NCBI GenBank assembly: GCA_963169105.1
Contig: OY720643.1
Span: forward strand, 28,554,373-28,618,372
Direction: 5' to 3'
From: Ceriagrion tenellum
Lineage: Eukaryota; Arthropoda; Insecta; Odonata; Coenagrionidae
Length of the DNA stretch: 64,000 bases
The notes under the pieces are model-generated. The model did no database searches. It saw only the letters and a list, made by a program, of their open reading frames with translations, and was not told the DNA's origin. Of this stretch, positions 24,839 to 37,544 are shown piece by piece (positions within the stretch are counted from its first letter, which is position 1; the number at the start of each line of letters is the position of its first letter). Position numbers and translations under genes: made by a program.

Positions 24839-25163
24839 CTAACAGCGAGGGTAAGTGTCGGTGCACGACGACCGTCTTGCCGCCGACGACGACGCACGCC
24901 GTCTCGGCACCCGAGGACGGCGGCGAGGACGCCGCCGAAGAGCGTCCGCTGCTGCCGCCACTGCTGAGGCTCCCGCCGCCACTGCTGCCCTCCGGGGAGC
25001 GGGGCAGCGACCGGGGGGGCGGCGTGGGCGCCTCGGGCGAGTCCTCGGCCGCCAGGTCTAGGCCGCTATGAAAGCTGGGGCTCTTGGGGAGACCACCGCA
25101 TCCGTCGCGGTAGAACATGGCCCGGGACGCGGGCAGCCGGCCCTCCTCCCCGTGGTGCACCAT
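24839..25163 (-). CDS. Candidate first coding exon of an unidentified gene
   Basis: The minus-strand ATG at 25163 has a strong context (CCCGCCATGG). It is the first in-frame ATG after an upstream TGA. It opens 108 codons ending at a strong donor, TTAG|GTAAGC (intron starts at 24838), in phase 1. The peptide begins MVHHGEEGRLPASRAMFYRD and contains GLPKSPSFHSGLDLAAEDSP. A Pro-rich patch PTPPPRSLPRSP and a Ser/Gly-rich linker follow. It then ends in the hydrophobic VVVGGKTVVVHRHLPSLL just before the donor. No known domain is visible; it looks like the disordered N-terminus of a larger intracellular or signalling protein. GC-rich codons and the surrounding CpG island contrast sharply with the AT-rich neighbourhood. 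Later exons would lie at lower coordinates, and none was found here, so the first intron is long. I cannot name the gene. Confidence 0.6.
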
Positions 25164-25900
25164 GGCGGGGACGGCCGCGGCGATCGCCGCCGCCTCCTCC
25201 TCCACGGCCGGCCCGGAGACCGGGCGCCGACGCCGCCACCGACACCACTGGGCACCTCACCACGACAACACCCACTCAACAGGCGGAGAGGTCGCAGCCA
25301 ACAACACACCACGGAGGACACTTGGAAGAGCACTCGAGGGACAACACCACGATCACACTCCAATGGGGACGCGACGCGCGTGGAGACAGAGCACGCTCGG
25401 GTTCCCTCGGAGAGCGGCCGGAGGGGACGCACGGCATCACACACGCGGCAAGAGCGCACAGACTCTCTGAGACGGTGTATCTCTCCGCCCCTCCTCGCTG
25501 GCCGCCGGAGGGGTGTTAAGTTAGGGGGCGGCGCACATGAAACGCCCCCTCCCACTCCTTCATCGTTCTTTTTCGCAAAGCCGGTGGCGGGTAGTTGTGG
25601 CGCTAGCCGGCAGAGGGAAGCAACGCGCGGGATGAAGGTGGCGCCGCGGGTGAGCCTGGCGTCTCGGACTAGAACTACGCCAGGCTGTCACCAGGAGGCA
25701 GCGGGGGCGGGAGGATAATCGAGTGGCTGCACCTCTCCCCGCCCTGCCTCCAACTTCCTCGCTCATATGCTTCCTCCTCCTCACAAAGGCAAAGGGCGTG
25801 ATCAAGCATATTGCACAAGACGAGAGAGGCTGCGATACGTAGGCACAGATCAGCTAATCGGCGGCGATTCATCATCTTTCCACAGAGGGAGACGACGGGT
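25164..25900 (-). promoter_or_regulatory. CpG island: promoter and 5' UTR of the 25.1-kb gene
   Basis: About 700 bases upstream of the ATG at 25163 are very GC- and CpG-rich. Overlapping frames on both strands are a composition artefact. Position and composition fit a promoter plus 5' untranslated region reading leftward. A frame with an upstream GTG (25205) continues into the coding frame, but the ATG at 25163 is the more likely start. No clear TATA box was seen, consistent with a CpG-island promoter. Confidence 0.55.
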
Positions 25901-28900
25901 AACTCACCGCTTATAATTTGTATTCACGAAACGCGACGTATGAAGCAGTCTTCCCTGCGCTCAACTTGATTCATTCGCTTCGTAGGCAAGACGAAATGTA
26001 AGCATATTCGTGCCAGAGTAAATGAATGAAGAAAACATAATCAATCGCGGCTAGATGAAATACATTTTGCGATAACACTGATCCAAATAACCTGAGCGAG
26101 GAAAAGCCATCAATTGAATTGGAAGTAATTGTCTCGTATGAACGCAAAAAATGTCCGTACAATCAAGGTTTAAGAAATAAAGATGCCTTCACTTCACCGT
26201 AAGTATTGAGATATTAGAGTTAGGTGAAAACTGTGATCGAACCCCTGGAGATAAAAATTGCTATTTGTATCGAACCCCTGGTAATAAGTATTAACAGAGA
26301 ACAAAAATACAAGCAAGGAAATTATGACATGTTCATTCAGACCTAAGCATTTTTAAACTTAGAAAAATACAAATACGTACGCAAAACAGAGAAAAGTTGG
26401 ATGAATTTGCAACGGTATTTAAAAATCTCTCGAAAATAAACACACACAAAAATGGGAATTTTGAGATTAAAGAAGTGTCTGAAAATGTTATGCCAATTTC
26501 AACACAGGAAAACAAGCACAAAAGAAGGGAGGAGGAAAAGTCACGGGAAGGCGGGACAAGATCAATGAAGGTTAAAGAGACTAATGGCAAGGGAAATATA
26601 CAAGGTAAAAGGGAAGTTGAAAATAGGAAAATGCATTAAGACATCATCTGCCGGGCACACATCTGATGGAGAGTGCCAAGCACTGTCAGAGAAGATCGGG
26701 AAAGAGATTCTTTTTCAGACAAAGGAGATATGACAAGCTGTTTCAACCGTTGAAATGAGTACAAATCAATTACTCCTTTATATACAGAAGTCTGTATAGA
26801 ACCTCATTGTGCTTAACTTTCCCGTCCTCTTCACATCACTTTCTCCTGTACCTCCATTATTTTTCCATAGCCCGCGATTACTTTAATCCAAACGTATGAA
26901 AATTATCCCAAGAGAACTTCGAGTACTCGTTGGTTATATCATTTATATTTCCATATTCATGGTCTTATCCTATCTTTTTCTACCTTTCTGGACACAGGGA
27001 AAATATTCTCAAATACTTATTAGTCCGAAAAGCAGCTAACATTCAGAATTACAACTAACCATGCAACCAACATCATGCTAATTTCTCAGTTATATTTTTA
27101 TATAGCAGAAATCCTCTCTTTCGACCCGATGAAGCTACGACAGTTACAGAAATATAAGCACAGAAAGGGCCTTGACGCTTCCTTTAACCCTCCATTTCGG
27201 GCATATTTTCATGACTAAATTCCAAGATAAAGCTGAATCGCAGGTTTTAAGAGATAATCTGAACGTTAAATTAAGTAGAATAATGGAGATAAGCGCCAAA
27301 GCTGAGCTAATGAAGGGGAATATCCAGAACGTAAACACACTCTGATTATAAGGAAGAGTCCCTTTTCCTAAAAAGGAGCAGATTAAGCGGCCACCAACTT
27401 GGGATTTACAACAAAGACTATTGAGTACGAGTCATGTCTTTAAGTGGGGAGCAGTATAAATAGCAACACTGGCAGGCCACATTAGTAAGCCATAAGAAAA
27501 AATGGCCGATGACTGTAAGAGCAAGTTCCGCTTCCCAGATCCCTTTCAAAAACATCGGATCCAGTTCTACATGGGGTATTAGCGAGAATGAGTCTGAAAG
27601 AGGGTCATTTTAATGCATCAGATGATAAAACATTTTCAAGTGGTTGACACACTTAAATGGCAGGAACACTTAATTTTTAGATCCCATGTGGTTAGTGAAA
27701 GAGATGAATACATTCATCTGTTCATTCTTGATTCGACACTAATCACGGGTCCTCGCAATTAGAGGTGATATTCTGAATTCATGACGAAAGAATTCATGAA
27801 ATATTCCTCTCAGCTCAGTAGGTTTGCCTTAGTTTATCTCCTATGCATTTTGTATAAGATATAATAAATAGAATGAGAACGAGAGAAAATCCTCCCATAT
27901 GGCGTATCAAAAGCTGAAATTTCCCACAAGAACAACGACAGCCAACGAATAGGAATTCCATGAATATTGACACTTTATAAGGAATTTGCTATATTAGTAG
28001 CGTACCTGGAGATGTATTGAGTGTGGAAAAAGAGTCCTAATAAATGTATAAGTGAACTTAATATGGGTGCATGCGTGCCAAGAAATTTTGAGTAGAATTC
28101 AAACATTCGAAAACGTGATGGGGTAACACGTTCGATTTCATACCAAAAATAATAGCAACACCTGCTGACAAACCACATTGGCTTGACAGGACCGAATCAG
28201 AGAATCAATGTGACATTTATGGACTCGTAGATTGGAAGAGAGGTTTCCTCAATGAATGTAGTAAATAAAGCCTCGTTTTCACTTCTCTCTAGGTTTCCTT
28301 CTCATTATAGATCATAGATGTATGTAAATGTTAAGTATCCACATGCATTATGTTATTGAGAGAGAATAAAAGTGGCCGAGTAACCTGAAAAATAACTGAC
28401 ACCAGCGCAATCATATGAATAACCAGCCAAGGCTAAGCAGAGTCCATAGTACCAAAGTACTGAAACATATGGAAGTGATTCAATATTCAAGGTCGATAAA
28501 AATGAATGTTTATTCAAGGGGGCCTATATCATTGGCGCAGAAATTTACGAAATCACAAATAAAACAAAGCTCACAACCCCCAATTCGATGACTTATCGCT
28601 ATCCTCAATTGACGAAAGCCGTTAGCATTCTAATTAAGAATCTGACTGAAAATTTGCACAAATAGAAAAAAATGAAGTACCGTGACACGAAGAACCACAC
28701 CACAGCGAAAGGCAGAGAGACTTGTAGTTAATAACGAGCACAATAATCAGTAGACCATGTGATATCACCCACACCACAATTAATCATGTGGCACGAAAGA
28801 AAGACGCGCTACAATGCATTGCGCAATGCAAATTGCTTAAATAGAGTGGGAATGAAGCCCCATGTACAAGCAGAGGAATACTCATCTGATCGTCAGCTGC

Positions 28901-30760
28901 TGTTTTTCAACCTAAGACGTCCAATTTTGCAGGACCTTTTGACTTGTGTTCTTGAATACATTTATACGTCTACTTGTATATTGCCAAAGCAGACGTTCCA
29001 CATTGACATGCGGTCAGGTAATTTCGTAACAAACTGTCAAAGACATGCACAGGTTCACTGTAATCACTTTCACGATTTGAGGCCACCCATTCAGTAGGCC
29101 GAGGAAGATTTTTTCCGGGCCATAATAGAGACCATGCTTGAAAATTATTTTCTATTTCAGTCGCAATAATAAGCATGGACTAAATATTTTTAACATTTCG
29201 TATTTTTATTTTACTTAAATATATTTATTATTTAAATATTTAATGGCCCAAAAATATTTTTCTTAAATTATTTTTTATTTGTCTTAAATTCCCAGTAATT
29301 AACGAAACATGCATGCATTAGTCTTCACTCATTTTTTCCCGCCTTTCAGGGAAAAACCCTTCACATTAGAAGAAGTTTTGGCGGTCTGGAAAAATTTCTG
29401 TGGTATTGACTTATCTGGGAAAAAAGGGGAAAAAACATTCAGGGTCCACCCGGTTAAATTTCCGACTAGACCCAGGGGTATAAACTTCTCCATTTTTTCA
29501 ATTAAGTCTCCCTAGTGCACATAACCATGTCATTTTCCATGTACAATGACTGGTATTTGTAGGCAATTATCTCGAAAAGTAGTACCGTGAGTGGCAGATA
29601 TTTTGGTACCTTTGCAAGGGTGAGATATTTTTCCTCTAAACGAAACAAAATATTGAATTCAATATGAAATAATATCTCGCTCAAACTACCTTAGACTAAC
29701 ATGCGCAAAAAAGTGACCTCTCTCCGCTCTGACCCCGCATCAACAGCTAGCCTCGCCCACTCCATAACCGCCGTGTGCACAAAAACATCACCGCAGTGAG
29801 AATTGGTCCGAGAAGCTCGCCGACTCAGAAGAGACGAGAGTAAAGACCAACTTGAGCTAAAACTACACGGACCCTAAAACTTTTCTTTCGGTCTCGCAGA
29901 CCGTTAAGATTGTCAATTGACTTATTTATCCTTCCCTTTTGAGGGTAATCTTGTGCTCTCCAATGTCATCACAAGTTTTTACATGAGGAAATAATTATTT
30001 AAATAAAAAATTTAAAAAACACGTACTTAAAACGGACTAAAAAGTATAAATCTTTTATGCTGTATTGTTAAAAAAAACCCTTTTGAGAAAGTATTACACC
30101 TAGGTAATTGAAAGAAGAGAAATTTTTTGTGGCTTTTGTTTCCAAAAGCAGGTCGGGTTTTTCACCTTCCACTATCACGTTTTCTGTCATCGTAGTGCTT
30201 AAAATTAGTCCACTTAATACAAGTTTTTCATAAACTGGAGAAAGGTAGAAAACAATATTATGTAGAAGACACAGGACAGAAATGTTTTATCAATTATGTT
30301 CGTTACACAGAAAAAACCCATGATAGAGCATAGATAATTAAGTTAGACGATCATTGTTCATTTTGGCTTCTCTTCGGAAAATTTTTTGGATCGTCTCACG
30401 CAGAATGAATAAGAACCACCAGTGAAACCCAACTAAATGCAGACTTCCTGGTGAAACACATATACATGTAGGGGTAGTGCCCAAAAATGATACATTATTG
30501 ATATTTTTGTGATATTGTTATTATTTATTATATAATATTACTGCATATTATTTCATTATCATCCAGTTCTGAGCTATGTTTTAAGATTCAAGTCCCTAAC
30601 TCAAAGGGAAAGTAGTTTAAAATCGATTGCAAAATATATACCAAACAGAAAAACAGACATAATAAATCGAGTTAATAAAAACGTGCTAAAAAATGACCCT
30701 CCCTACGTAGGAGCACAATTATGCGTTTCATAAATTGTAATTCTTCCCCTGTTTTCGCAG
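25901..30760. other. Long non-coding stretch
   Basis: AT-rich with no recognised gene. The 12-mer TCGAACCCCTGG is repeated at about 26238 and 26270. A very AT-rich low-complexity run occupies about 29190-29300. A slightly GC-richer patch at 29710-29850 contains no frame of interest. Splice-like signals are isolated. Confidence 0.4.
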
Positions 30761-30843
30761 TCCAGGAGACCGACATCACTCCTAGAGTAACTTCTATTCA
30801 GCCAAAGGAATATCTGAAATCAATGACCCATGAAATGAAATGA
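30761..30843 (+). CDS. Candidate terminal coding exon (weak)
   Basis: A strong acceptor, TTCTTCCCCTGTTTTCGCAG, ends at 30760. The following frame (two bases completing a codon, then QETDITPRVTSIQPKEYLKS and MTHEMK) runs 26 codons to TGA at 30841-30843, and AATAAA begins at 30844. Acceptor, short frame, stop and poly(A)-like signal in a row fit the last exon of a plus-strand gene. The AATAAA is unusually close to the stop and is common in AT-rich DNA. No domain is recognisable. This may be chance. Confidence 0.25.
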
Positions 30844-32292
30844 AATAAATAATTCCTAATTCTACAAACGATGCCCTCAAGCACTTTATAGGGATTATTG
30901 CCCGGGAAAATTATCGCAGCAATATTTGGAGCATTTATGATAACAGGAAAAATTCGCGGAAATTCTTGCACAAACTGCTCTTGCTCAAACTCTTGCTTGA
31001 AACTCTGCAACATAGTACTAACATTAAGTTCCGCATGATCCGTGTGTGACTTTTGAATCTCATTTACGTAGTCGTCGTATGAATCAATACAAATAGTTTA
31101 TGGAGCATTGGTAGCATGCCTATTAAGAAGTGCATTTTGGTGTAAGTTACTAGTACCACATAATGCACGTTGGTGATAACTCACCCTCTGCCACAGAACC
31201 TTGAGGAGGATAGCAGGGTAAAGTGTAGATCTAGATAAATAGCCATAATGTAAGTAGACGACGCGAAAACAGGACCAACATTCAAAAGAACACCAGGCTG
31301 GCATGCACTCTACGTCAGGTCAATGCCCAGCGAACCTCTTGACGGGTGGGCAGCAAGGAGCACAAGTGCACGAGGGCAGCTGCAGCATTAACTTATGGGA
31401 AAAAAAATTAAGCTGTACCGAAAAACACCATAAAACACAATGAAACGCGATATAGTAAACAAAATACTTTATCTGAATGTCTATTTGAACATGAGTGAGG
31501 ATTTTATATTTCCTTGCAGTACACTGGAATTATAGCGTCAAAATTCGAAGCATTCCCAAAAAAGGGTGGCTATATTTTATGCTAATCATAGCCTTAAATA
31601 GGTAATATTGGTGGACATATACAGATTATAATATTTTAACATTATGCGGAAAAATCGGACTAATTTATGCCTTCCAACTTGCTGAGCAAAATACTATGTT
31701 TTTATGGTGCAAGCTTGAAATTCATAACGAGCTACAAAACAACAGCCTGAAGCAACTTTTCTATTTAAGACACTATCTACGGAATCTCACTTTGTGGATT
31801 ACGTGCTACATATGCGCACTAAACAGATTCCTGTGCGAAGAATGATAATGAAGAGTCGCTAGTTAATCAAAATTCTCGTTAAATTTTGCTAATGACATTC
31901 AATGGCATACCTATATTAACCTTAAAATTCCGCAGGACGACACTGCGACGATCTGCTCTGCAGAGGAATCTCCTGCATCGGTACGAAACGCAATTATGCC
32001 TTGGGTGATTCTAAGAAAAAATTCCCTACACTCTATATAGGGAACACTAGCCATGCTTATGAGCATAATTTTTATACTAATCGTTGAGGTCTACTTACTC
32101 CCAAACAAAAAAAAACATTTTGCCGATGTCTGGAAATCTGACGATTTTGAAACACGCTAAAGAACGAGACCTGTTTCTTTTCAGTAAAATGATAATCACC
32201 AAGAACACCAGTGAGCAGTGAGAGTTGAACACAGTAAAAAAAAGTGCAAGCATGAAAACCATCGCCGGAGAAATTGCGAATCCGCTCCTCAG
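30844..32292. other. Non-coding stretch
   Basis: AT-rich, without a recognisable gene or repeat. It ends in the acceptor-like GAATCCGCTCCTCAG at 32292. Confidence 0.4.
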
Positions 32293-32472
32293 ATGATTTG
32301 TAATAATTTGACCATTGGACAATATAGCTTTTTGGTAGTCAAACTTTCAAAAGGTAATGGGAAAGTTGGAATTTCAATTGACATGACTAAAAAGAGAGAA
32401 CTCTTTGTATTTTCCACACTTGAAACTTTAATTCCCGACCCAGGTTTCGACTGCCTTGCAATCATTTTCAAG
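32293..32472 (+). CDS. Candidate 60-codon symmetric exon, overlapped by an inverted duplication
   Basis: Bounded by CCGCTCCTCAG on the left and a strong AAG|GTAAGA donor at 32473, this interval is exactly 180 nt. It is open in phase 0 for 60 codons: MICNNLTIGQYSFLVVKLSK, a central block GNGKVGISIDMTKKRELFVF and a final STLETLIPDPGFDCLAIIFK. No family is recognised. In principle a phase-0 exon could join the phase-0 donor at 9102, although 23 kb of intron would separate them. The acceptor pyrimidine tract is short. Part of the interval (32379-32413) is present again in inverted orientation just past the donor, so any transcript would fold back across this splice site. It could be a decayed gene fragment or repeat. 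Confidence 0.3.
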
Positions 32473-32532
32473 GTAAGATACTAAGAGTAGTAGTTTCAAA
32501 ATACTAAGAGTTCTCTCTTTTTAGTCATGTCA
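32379..32532. repeat. 35-bp inverted repeat, one mismatch, 84-nt loop
   Basis: The arm 32379-32413 (TGACATGACTAAAAAGAGAG...) reappears as its reverse complement at 32498-32532 with one mismatch. The similarity continues inward for a further GAAACT after an 8-nt gap. Such high identity over a non-repetitive sequence suggests a templated inverted duplication, not a transposon, because no terminal motif or target duplication is seen. Confidence 0.85.
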
Positions 32533-33479
32533 GTAGATACATTCCACAAAGTTAAGCCTTCAACCATTAAGTTTATTGGAATTTCAATTTAATTACTCTC
32601 TTCATTAATAATAGTACTGAGGTCGATCGTCATTAGTCACCATGAAAAATCGACAACAGTACCCAAAAACCTAATTGAAATAACAGGAAAATGAAAAACA
32701 GGTAAACTTAAGTCAAATTAGGCGATAAAATTACTGAATTCCACTCACTGAACTGAGTCAATTCAAATAAAAGTAGATACAATTTCCTTTTGTTCAGCTA
32801 TCTCTACGAGCATAATATAAATGGTCAAATTTAAACAATTTTTTCATTTACTACAGATTCTTCAATAGTCACCTTATTCCGCAACCAAGTTGGCCAACGT
32901 CGTGGATGCGAAGAGACGATAATATTTCACCGCTACTCAACACACACTAAACCGACTGAGTTACCAAAGAAGAACATTTAGAAAAACTGAAAGTATATTT
33001 AATCCTGAAAAACTAAGTATCTTTTTTATAACTGTTTCACAGACACTAAAAATAATACACCTACAGTCATACGCGAACAACGGGTAAACTTCAGCTAGTT
33101 GAACAATAGAAGCATAGCAAAATGAGAAATTTTAGCTAAAAACCACATAATTTAAAAAACCCCTCCTCTATCTCTTTAATTAACCTCTCCCATACCCATT
33201 AAATTATATCTTCTTCTACCTACTGAACGCACTATAGCTATGGAAGTAATGCAATAATAAGTTCACTGTGTGAAAAATAACTCCTGTATCATTTTAATAT
33301 TTTAATCAATTTCAAAAAATGAAAGGAAATTATATCGATTTATGGTTGTGAAAAAGTTCGTTCACCCTGTGTGTTGAGACGACAATGCTTTAAAGCTACG
33401 CACCACACAGCCAGGCCAGAGAATTTTCCAAAAATAAATGTTTCTAAATCGTCAACTTTCACGCTTGATTAACTCGCTC
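32533..33479. other. Non-coding stretch
   Basis: AT-rich with no gene recognised. A GGAATTTCAATT motif near 32579 repeats one near 32369. Confidence 0.4.
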
Positions 33480-33900
33480 GCGTGAATTCAACCTCTCGTC
33501 TCCATTTCACAGGCTCCCAAAATATTTCGCAGAGAGACGGACGCAGGGTCTGGCGTCGTGTGCAAAACACAACCGACGGGCGTGCTTTCCCGGAGCGCGA
33601 GAATGCCTGAGATGAACGAAACAAAAAACTCAGCAGCCTTGAGGGGAAATAATCCCGTGAGTATGAGCGCGCGCCTCAAGTGCAGCGGCGCCTGAACTTG
33701 TCGCACAGCCCACCGCAAATTCGCGGATTCCCGACGCCGCGAAAATCGTGGCACACAACAGCACCCAATGAAAGTGCCCACAGGCGCCCAGTGGTGGGAG
33801 TGGAGTATTCGAATGGAAGGGGTTCCTTTTGGGCACATTTCGGGGCCCCTGGCCCAGGAGTGACACGAAATTTCCAGCCCGCCCAGGGCCTGAAAGCTCT
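33480..33900. other. CpG-richer segment, possible regulatory/first-exon region
   Basis: The segment is GC- and CpG-rich against its flanks, with 80-120-codon frames on both strands and no recognisable domain. A strong-looking minus-strand donor TAG|GTAAGT lies just to the right (33919-33926). It is part of a small palindrome ACGATACTT/AAGTATCGT (33910-33932), so its meaning is unclear. Confidence 0.3.
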
Positions 33901-36900
33901 TACTAATCGAATACGATACTTACCTAAAGTATCGTGTAACTACATCGAGACACGGAATGAATGCGATAAACCATCACGCAAAAACAATGTCGTTCTCACT
34001 GAGACAATACGCCCGCCACCTCAAGTGACACTTCTTAAATGAATGATACTAGACTAGTGAGATTTATACCAGAACGATGCGATCTTGGTGAATTTGCGTC
34101 TACTCCTCGGCACCCCATTGTAAAGGTTCGGGGTTCCTGATCAACAGCACGCATCGCAACCAGCGAAATACATCGCCAGCGAAACGTAGAGGAGTTGCTC
34201 CAGGGTAAACATTTTCCTACTGACTACCATGAAACCAAATGCATTCGCTAACTGACCCAAAGCGATTACGACTTCGAGTGTGTGGCAAATTGGCTAGGCG
34301 AAATCGCGGCCGAATGGTCGATATTCGATGTGAAATCGGTAAAGTAAGTAATTCAATATACGATACTAATGTGATATGCAATCAGAATACGATTGAAATA
34401 AGAAGTTTCGGCGTTTTAGCGAAACGCTAAGTTCAACGTGCCTAACTTGATGCGATAGACTTCTAGGGTTGATAATCCATCGGTTATATACGAAGATACA
34501 AATTTCTATTAATAAGGGTGATAATCTTGACGTATTTTTCTCATTAGGTATCCCTCAAGTCACCATCACTCATTATAACCATCAGCGAATGGAGCGACGT
34601 ATCTCGCAACGGAAGCTTGGATTTGAATACACAAATTTATGAAACTTTTATTAATTGCTCATTGTAGATGCCTTAAAAAACATGAAATCGCAAGCAACAA
34701 AGCAAGTCGCCGCAAGAACGTGAGGCTAAGAGTTCCCTTAAAAAGGAAGAGTACTTCCAATTAAGAATAAGGAACTTGGGGAGGAGAGGGATGATAGGTC
34801 AGTAATGCTTTGGTCTATTTTGGGCTTTGATGAACACCATTTGGGGTAGATAATGACTAGCGGGAAGAAATAATTCCTGAAACCATCTTTGAATTTTCGA
34901 CTCAGGCGTGAGTCACTGAATTTGCATTAATTCATCACTTCTGTCCGCCCGACAGATCTAGAGCTGTGGTATATACAATAACATCATCCGTGTCGACCAA
35001 AATCTCAATAATTTGAAATTTTTTATAAACATTAATCATAAGTGTTTCATACTTGTATTTTGGAACCTTCAAACCAGTCCATATTGTTTTCTGCAATTTA
35101 CAAATGGAAATTGGACAGAGCAGCAAAACATATGCGATGTATCATGCACTGCACCTAGTCTTTTTCGATACGATACGAATATCACAATGCGATACTGATA
35201 TTTGAATATCACAGAGCCCGACCCACGTTTTTTGTCTCATCTTTTTTCATTTCTTTTTTAATTCCACCGCGAAAGATAATAAGAGTGACACGCGCTCGCA
35301 AGCCACGCGAATCCTCTCGTTCGATAATGGAACCCTTTCTTTCGCGAACCCTGTAAGGGCAACGGCAGCGACGAGGAGACGAGTGTTGCGGGATTTTTCG
35401 GGGTTTCGCAGACATCGCTGAGGGTTCAAAAAGAAAAAAAAGGGCAGAGGAGGTTACGCGAGTTTACAAAAGACGAGCAGGTGAATGTGGAGATGTTTAT
35501 ACCTACCTGTACACGCATGCGTGGAAGGGTGGTCTTTCATTTCAAAAAAGCACGAGAGAATTGAAAAAAAGGGTAAACACGCCCCAAGACGAAACCATGT
35601 CGGACGCGAATGAAAAGGGTGAATGCCTAGCAATTCCCTCCCGGTAACAGTAAAGTGCATTTACGTCTCCGCTATACAGAAGTCACCTCTTGCGGTATGA
35701 ACCAGGGGCGTGCCCGAGTCGTGTCCACAGGGACTCGTGATACGCTATGGGGGACGAGGCAAGCGGCACGCTGCTACTCTTAAATTCAAATTTTAATCAT
35801 CAAGAGGAAATAAAGGAATGGAAAGCAAATATGACGCTCACTCAAAAAAAAAGCGTGAAAGACGATGAAAAACATTTTTTGCCAAGGGACACCACTACCA
35901 AAGAGATTGGTATTTTTAGGTAAACGGTCAATCGAACTGCTGTCACAGAAGACGTTCACTCCAATAAATGCATGAAAGGTGTCACGGCCAGCAAGATGTA
36001 TTAAAATTTTCAGAAAGGGAAACAAATAACCAGTTATTTTTATAGAGCACCCTTAACTCGAGCACTATCAATAAAACTACTCTCACATTTTACTGTTCCC
36101 AGGAAATTCTCAACATGGAATCAATCTTTTGACTTCATTTCTAATCGTCTACGGCATTAAAAAACTATTTCACATTTTCCTCAACAAATTTTTCCCAGAT
36201 CAGTCGGGCCTCCATGGAGTAACCTACGCAATATTTTAATGTTATAAAGAAAGGAACAATTTCTAATCCGAACTTCGACGGAAATAAAAATTACCAAACT
36301 ATTTCACCTTCCATCCAGAGAGGGCATTTATACCGGCAGGATAAGGCATTACTTGATAAAATATAGAGATCATTCGCAGAGCAACTGTGGAGACTGTGGT
36401 GCGACGTGGAGCGCATTTGCTACAGCGTAAAGGAGTCGATTTCGAAATTCTTAACGAGAAAAATGTCGACCGCAATTAAATTATAGCGGAGCTACATTAA
36501 GAGCGTTCCCGCAATTTCAAGAAGAAACACAAACGCCAACGGTCGGCGAGATTCGGTGGATTACAAAGCGCAAGATTACAGAAATCACAAACGAGATATG
36601 AGCAAGACGCCTCGAAACACCGAAGTGAGGAAATCGAGACGGAAAATGACGCAACGAACGCGAGATGCGCAATACGCGTTCGGAGAGAAATATGAGGAAG
36701 ATAGAAGGTGGGAGAGGGGCGGAGAGAAAGAAGGGAAGATAAAAAAGAGAGAAATGAAGAGGAATACAGAGAGATTAAGGAGATTGAGGCGCAACTGCGT
36801 GAGCTCACGAAAATGATAAATTCCACATTTTTTTATTTACGGCATATAAAAACACGGCCTCCGCTGATAACATGTATAAACTGCCGAAAGTAAAAGTACC

Positions 36901-37540
36901 GTTTTACGAGCCAAGAAAAGTGCGCATCTAAAATCAGTTTTTTTGTCAAAATTACACACTACCACGAAAATTAAATATATAGCCTGATTCATACGACGCC
37001 TCTTACCTACATCGAGAGATGTAATTTCAAAAGATGTTTTCGTCGAAAAAAAGAGCGAAGACAGAGAATTTTATTCACGTAAATAGATAGGCGGACATTT
37101 TTTTCAAAAAAGTACCGCAGATATGAAAAAAATGACATGGCTCCGGTTTTACGTTTCCACATTAACAAGGCAAAGAGTGATATGTAGGGCTGAAGGGAAG
37201 GGGAGAACACTTGAAGAGTGAGGCGTGCATTGCCGAGCTTGGAGAGGTGGAGGAGTGCCCACACCCTTCAGGAGACAGAAAGAGACACGAAGTGGGGCAG
37301 GCCCACTGAAACGAGGAGGGGAAGAAGCCAGACCGGCGTTCACTCCACCGTAAGGAAAGGGCAAGCGCACGAAAAAAAGAACAAAGAAGCCTTTGGCATT
37401 TCTTAGAAATTTTAAGGAACAAGGAAGACGAAGACGGCATTGAAGAGAAGAACGGGTAGAATGATTGTATTATGAGGATGAATGGCAAAACAACTGAACA
37501 AAAGGATAATTTGAAGCGCCAAATCCGATTTCCTAAAAAA
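33901..37540. other. Non-coding stretch
   Basis: No recognised gene. A CpG-richer patch occupies about 35220-35660 and a purine-rich patch about 36550-36800 (GGGAGAGGGGCGGAGAGAAA). Their frames are low-complexity on both strands. A minus-strand TAG|GTAAGA donor-like site near 37006 was not linked to an exon. Confidence 0.4.
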
Positions 37541-37544
37541 TAAA

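Noticed and set aside
25058..25718. Long plus- and minus-strand frames across the 25-kb CpG island
   Set aside because: Shadows of the GC-rich 5' UTR and of the minus-strand exon. They lack splice support and have Arg/Pro-biased composition.
33905..33935. Minus-strand TAG|GTAAGT as a splice donor
   Set aside because: It is part of a small palindrome (ACGATACTT/AAGTATCGT) and there is no pyrimidine tract or open exon attached.
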